Origin: Eubacteriales bacterium
GTDB lineage: Bacteria > Bacillota > Clostridia > Oscillospirales > Butyricicoccaceae
NCBI GenBank assembly: GCA_030524285.1
Contig: JAUNGQ010000008.1
Coordinates: 1-64,000, forward strand
Direction of reading: 5' to 3'
Length of the DNA: 64,000 nucleotides
Made by a program: the position numbers and the translations under genes. How positions within the stretch are numbered: position 1 is the stretch's first letter; each line of letters starts with the position of its first letter. Below, one piece after another: positions 60,425 to 64,000 of the stretch. The notes beneath the pieces are model-generated. The model made no database searches, was not told the DNA's origin, and saw only the letters and a program-made list of their open reading frames with translations.

Positions 60425-60607
60425 ATGGAAAACCTGAAGATTACCCTGGTTAAGAGCCTGTCTGGCAGAAACAAGAAGCATATTGCCACAGCTCATTCCT
60501 TGGGTCTTAAGACTATCAATGATGTAACCATTCAGCCTGACAATGCACAGACTCGTGGCAAGATCGCTCAGATCAGCTACCTGATCAGCGTTGAGGCTAA
60601 CGCATAA
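60425..60607 (+). CDS. rpmD: 50S ribosomal protein L30
   Basis: 60 residues. LKITLVKSLSGRNKKHIATA and HSLGLKTINDVTIQPDN are characteristic of the bacterial short form. Confidence 0.97.
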   Translation: MENLKITLVKSLSGRNKKHIATAHSLGLKTINDVTIQPDNAQTRGKIAQISYLISVEANA

Positions 60608-60620
60608 GGAGGTGTAGAAC

Positions 60621-61061
60621 ATGAAGTTACAGGATCTGAAGCCGGCTGAAGGTTCTACTCAGCCTGCATATCGCAAGGGCCGCGGTGCTGGCTCTGGCAA
60701 CGGTAAGACCGCAGGCCGCGGACACAAGGGCCAGTGGGCTCGTTCCGGCGGCGGCGTCCGCCCGGGCTTTGAAGGTGGCCAGATGCCTCTGGCTCGCCGC
60801 CTGCCGAAGCGCGGTTTCAACAACATTTTCGGTACCGAGAATGCTGTCGTGAATGTATCCGATCTCAACCGCTTTGAGGACGGCGCAGTTGTAACTGTAG
60901 CTGACCTGGTAGCTGCTGGCCTGGTTAAGAAGACACTGGATGGTGTCAAGGTTCTGGGCAACGGTGAGATCACAAAGAAGCTGACCGTTCAGGCAGCTGC
61001 TTTCTCTGCTTCCGCTAAGGCAAAAATTGAGGCAGCAGGAGGAAAGGCCGAGGTGGTATAA
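60621..61061 (+). CDS. rplO: 50S ribosomal protein L15
   Basis: 146 residues; glycine-rich basic N-terminal extension ([20 protein letters not shown]) penetrates 23S rRNA. Its stop lies 1 bp before the secY start. Confidence 0.98.
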   Translation: MKLQDLKPAEGSTQPAYRKGRGAGSGNGKTAGRGHKGQWARSGGGVRPGFEGGQMPLARRLPKRGFNNIFGTENAVVNVSDLNRFEDGAVVTVADLVAAGLVKKTLDGVKVLGNGEITKKLTVQAAAFSASAKAKIEAAGGKAEVV

Positions 61062-61062
61062 G

Positions 61063-62346
61063 GTGATCGAGACCTTAAAGGCCGCTTGGCATGTTCCGGA
61101 ACTGAGAAAAAAGCTGATTTATACAGCGGTTATCATTCTGTTGTTCCGGTTAGGCTCCTCTATTCCTGTACCGTATATTGACATTGCGCAGCTGTCCGCT
61201 TATTTTGATTCACTCTCCGGCACCACACTGGGCCTGATGAATGTATTCTCCGGCGGCGGACTTTCAAGAGCTACAATCTTTGCAATGTCTGTCACTCCGT
61301 ATATTAACGCTTCCATCATCATCCAGCTGCTCACGGTTGCCATTCCGGCGCTGGAGCGCATGGTGCGTGAGGAAGGCGAAGCAGGTCAGAAGAAGATTTC
61401 AGCCATCACCCGTTATCTGGGTGTTGTGCTGGGTCTTGTTCAGGGCTATGCCTTCTATCTCTTGCTCAGAAGCAACAATCTTATTGCTGAGACTGATTTC
61501 TGGCATGGCTGCATTATCGTGCTGACCTTTACAGCCGGTACTGCACTTATCATGTATATGGGCGAGCTGATCACCAAGAATGGTGTGGGCAACGGCATCA
61601 GTATCCTGCTGTTTGCCGGTATCGTTTCCAGAGGTCCGGCAATGGTTTCTTCTCTGGTAGAGCTGATCCGCAATGGTGGCGTAAGCTGGTTTATTGCCGC
61701 ACTGGTTGTGATCGTTTCTCTTGCTATCGTAGTATTCGTAGTATTTATTTCGGATGCTGAGCGCAGAATCCCGATCCAGTATGCAAAGCGTGTTGTTGGT
61801 CGCAAGATGTACGGCGGTCAGTCCACACATCTCCCGATCAAGGTAAATGCATCCGGCGTTATGCCAATTATCTTCGCAGCTTCGATCATGTCGCTGCCGT
61901 CTACCATTGAGATGATGGTAAATCCGAAGAGCGGCTCGATCGCCGATGCGATCTTCAATCTGTTCTCATCCAGCAATCCGTTTTACATCGTTCTGTATGT
62001 TTTGCTGATCTTTATGTTCAGCTACTTCTATGCAGCAATCCAGTTTAACCCGATTGAAATTGCGAACAATCTGAAGAAAAACGGCGGCTTTATTCCGGGC
62101 TTCCGTCCGGGACGTCCGACAACTGAATTCATCACCAAGGCACTTGGAAAGGTTACTTTCCTCGGCGCAATCTTCCTGAGCATCGTTGCAGGTGTTCCGC
62201 TGGTTGTAGGTGCGCTGAACTCCAGCCTGAGCAATGTTGCGCTGGGCGGTACTTCTGTACTGATCGTTGTCGGCGTAGCACTGGAAACAGTTCGTCAGCT
62301 GGAAAGCCAGCTCATGATGAGAAATTATAAGGGATTCCTCGAATAA
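61063..62346 (+). CDS. secY: Preprotein translocase subunit SecY
   Basis: Central channel of protein export. 427 residues with ten membrane helices; plug and pore regions in GLMNVFSGGGLSRATIFAMS, then the cytosolic loops KNGVGNGISILLFAGI and QRRIPIQYAKR-like ERRIPIQYAKRVVGRKMYGG. The GTG start follows AGGTGG; the longer frame lies inside rplO. Works with SecG encoded at 25.6 kb. Confidence 0.97.
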   Translation: MIETLKAAWHVPELRKKLIYTAVIILLFRLGSSIPVPYIDIAQLSAYFDSLSGTTLGLMNVFSGGGLSRATIFAMSVTPYINASIIIQLLTVAIPALERMVREEGEAGQKKISAITRYLGVVLGLVQGYAFYLLLRSNNLIAETDFWHGCIIVLTFTAGTALIMYMGELITKNGVGNGISILLFAGIVSRGPAMVSSLVELIRNGGVSWFIAALVVIVSLAIVVFVVFISDAERRIPIQYAKRVVGRKMYGGQSTHLPIKVNASGVMPIIFAASIMSLPSTIEMMVNPKSGSIADAIFNLFSSSNPFYIVLYVLLIFMFSYFYAAIQFNPIEIANNLKKNGGFIPGFRPGRPTTEFITKALGKVTFLGAIFLSIVAGVPLVVGALNSSLSNVALGGTSVLIVVGVALETVRQLESQLMMRNYKGFLE

Positions 62347-62365
62347 AATTTAGTGAAAATATAGA

Positions 62366-62394
62366 TTGCAATTCCTGGAATCAGCGGTTATAAT
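62366..62394 (+). promoter_or_regulatory. Internal promoter before adk
   Basis: TTGCAA, 17-bp spacer, TATAAT, in the 65-bp secY-adk gap; allows adk-map-infA expression apart from the ribosomal cluster. Confidence 0.7.
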
Positions 62395-62411
62395 AGAGGA
62401 GATCGAAAAAA

Positions 62412-63047
62412 ATGAAACTCGTTTTACTCGGCGCTCCGGGCGCTGGTAAGGGTACGCTGGCAGCATATCTCATCGAAAAGATGGGTATCCCGTCGGTATC
62501 CACCGGCAATATGCTCCGTGAGGCGATTAAGAATCAGACCGAGCTTGGTCTGAGCGCAAAGAAGTATATGGACGCTGGTGACCTTGTTCCGGATGAGGTT
62601 GTCATCGGACTCATCAAGGATCGTCTGGCACAGGCTGACTGTGTGAACGGCTGTATTCTTGACGGCTTCCCGCGCAACATTCCTCAGGCTGAGGCATTGG
62701 AAAAAGTTGTTCCGATGGATTGTGCACTCTCTCTGGAAATTCCGGATGAGACTATCGTTAACCGCATGAGCGGCAGACGTGTTTGCCTGTCCTGTGGCGC
62801 AACCTACAATGTCAACAGCGAAGCTATGGCTCCGAAGCAGGAGGGTATCTGCGACAGCTGCGGCGATAAGATCGTAATCCGCAAGGATGACGCTCCGGAA
62901 ACCGTACTGGCACGTCTGAAAACCTACCATGAGCAGACAGAGCCGGTGAAGGGCTTCTATGCAAATCTGGGCAAGCTGAAGAGCATCGAAATTGATAATG
63001 ATTTCGAAAAGACCAAGAAGCTTGCATGTGAAGCACTGGGGATTTAA
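62412..63047 (+). CDS. adk: Adenylate kinase, zinc-containing
   Basis: ATP + AMP to 2 ADP. 211 residues: P-loop GAPGAGKGT (7-15), NMP-binding region, and a LID with four cysteines (Cys125, 128, 147, 150) that bind zinc as in Gram-positive enzymes; DGFPRNIPQAEAL is the AMP-site signature. AGGAG about 11 nt upstream. Confidence 0.97.
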   Translation: MKLVLLGAPGAGKGTLAAYLIEKMGIPSVSTGNMLREAIKNQTELGLSAKKYMDAGDLVPDEVVIGLIKDRLAQADCVNGCILDGFPRNIPQAEALEKVVPMDCALSLEIPDETIVNRMSGRRVCLSCGATYNVNSEAMAPKQEGICDSCGDKIVIRKDDAPETVLARLKTYHEQTEPVKGFYANLGKLKSIEIDNDFEKTKKLACEALGI

Positions 63048-63052
63048 ACGAG

Positions 63053-63820
63053 ATGATCAGACTTAAATCCAAGACAGAATTGGAATTTATGCGTCAGGCA
63101 GGACGAATTACCGCAGCGGCACGCGCCGCTGCGGCTCGTGCTGTCCGGCCAGGGGTCACCACAGGCGAAATCGATAAAATCGTACGGAGAACCATAGAGA
63201 AGGCGGGGGCGAAGCCCTCTTTCCTCGGTTATGGGGGGTTCCCGGGAAGCGCCTGTGTTTCGATCAACGATGAAGTCATCCATGGCATCCCCTCGCGATC
63301 CCGTGTCATTCACGAGGGAGATATTGTCAAAGTGGACGTCGGTGCCTATATCAACGGCTTCCACGGCGACTGTGCCTGCACCATTCCCTGCGGAGAGGTG
63401 TCGGAAGAGGCAAGACGGCTTATCGAAGTGACCCGACAGAGCTTCTATGAGGGCATCAGGTTTGCCCGTAAGGGCAATCGTATATCAGACATTTCCCATG
63501 CCATTCAAACCTATGTTGAGGCGCAGGGTTTTTCTCTTGTGCGCGACTACGTTGGACATGGTGTAGGCGCTAATCTGCACGAAGATCCGGAGGTACCAAA
63601 CTTCGGACAGCCAGGACACGGCGTGCGGCTTCAGCCGGGAATGACCTTAGCCATTGAGCCTATGGTTAATGTAGGTGTGTATGAGGTAAAAGTTTTGTCT
63701 GACGGCTGGACTGTCAAGACAAAGGATGGCAAACTTTCTGCACACTATGAGAATTCTATCGCAATCACCGAGGGAGATCCGGTGATCCTGACTCTCCCTG
63801 AGGACGGAGAAAACTGGTGA
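63053..63820 (+). CDS. map: Methionine aminopeptidase, type I
   Basis: Removes the initiator methionine. 255 residues, pita-bread fold with metal ligands Asp95, Asp106, His169, Glu202 and Glu233 and substrate His78. Starts 5 bp after adk; lacks an obvious strong ribosome site, so coupling to adk is likely. Confidence 0.96.
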   Translation: MIRLKSKTELEFMRQAGRITAAARAAAARAVRPGVTTGEIDKIVRRTIEKAGAKPSFLGYGGFPGSACVSINDEVIHGIPSRSRVIHEGDIVKVDVGAYINGFHGDCACTIPCGEVSEEARRLIEVTRQSFYEGIRFARKGNRISDISHAIQTYVEAQGFSLVRDYVGHGVGANLHEDPEVPNFGQPGHGVRLQPGMTLAIEPMVNVGVYEVKVLSDGWTVKTKDGKLSAHYENSIAITEGDPVILTLPEDGENW

Positions 63821-63964
63821 GGGCGGAATTCTGAGAGCAACCCACATTATTTGAAACAATCCCGCTGCGGCTGCGGACAGGCGATGCTGCGCCTGACCAT
63901 TTAAGCGGGGGCCTGGCAAATGAATGCAGGGCCGTAGACTTTCTGACATTGGAGGAAAATTGAG
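63821..63964 (+). other. map-infA spacer
   Basis: Contains a long stem CCCGCT...AGCGGG (about 63861-63916) with inner GGCG/CGCC pairings, probably an infA leader structure. No further gene seen; the KOW-protein gene often found here in relatives is not intact. Confidence 0.4.
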
Positions 63965-64000
63965 ATGCCAAAAGAGGACTTGATTGAACTGGAAGGTACC
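63965..64000 (+). CDS. infA: Translation initiation factor IF-1 (5' end only)
   Basis: Twelve codons are inside the window: MPKEDLIELEGT, matching the start of IF-1 (M-x-KED-x-IE-x-EGT). GGAGG 10 nt upstream. The rest lies beyond the right edge. Confidence 0.85.
   Translation, partial: MPKEDLIELEGT

Overview
The window looks like a chromosomal segment of a spore-forming, anaerobic gut-type Clostridium relative (Bacillota, Clostridia; an Oscillospirales/Butyricicoccus-like organism is my guess, not a demonstrated placement). Reasons: strong GGAGG ribosome-binding sites, sigma-A consensus promoters, a spoIIE gene, zinc-type S14, a T-box in front of thrS, a two-cluster ferredoxin, an NAD-type malic enzyme with glutamate dehydrogenase, and the S10-spc-alpha ribosomal order of Firmicutes.

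Layout. 1-3.5 kb: trmB (minus), malQ, a HAD phosphatase and tRNA-Gly. 3.5-6.9 kb: tRNA/terminator duplication, REP-like repeats, a MerR/TipAS regulator, malic enzyme and a small XRE regulator. 6.9-14.6 kb: cardiolipin synthase, gdhA, a Kef-type antiporter, ferredoxin and a ClpC-type unfoldase without the middle domain. 14.6-21.9 kb: secreted LRR/SLH protein with a divergent XRE regulator, T-box-thrS, a hidden 101-residue gene, proS and mscS. 22.0-23.6 kb: an unusual operon made only of at least eight 29-43 residue microproteins, each with its own Shine-Dalgarno site and closed by a strong terminator. 23.6-32.5 kb: CPBP protease, tadA, secG, nucleotidyltransferase, LCP protein, rnr, acyltransferase. 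32.5-33.9 kb: about 1.4 kb without protein genes, holding a promoter- and terminator-bounded minus-strand element with four repeated segments and a second small RNA candidate. 33.9-41.3 kb: ddl-murI-DUF1934-argS, a degenerate MetH-like gene, prmA and a transglutaminase-like protein. 41.3-45.3 kb: tRNA-Met/Glu/Val, a 112-bp tandem repeat carrying tRNA-Val 3' ends and terminators, and accessory debris (truncated gene, small transporter, IS30 remnant, GntR-ABC exporter operon). 45.5-51.2 kb: spoIIE, small membrane proteins, dusB and a sigma/anti-sigma fusion. 51.3-64 kb: the ribosomal protein cluster rpsJ to rplO, then secY, adk, map and the start of infA.

The most noteworthy items are the microprotein operon (22.4-23.6 kb), the repeat-bearing noncoding element (32.5-33.4 kb), the two loci where tRNA 3' ends plus terminator are duplicated, and the single-chain sigma factor with a zinc-finger anti-sigma domain and membrane anchor. 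Everything is from reading the sequence; no database search was run.
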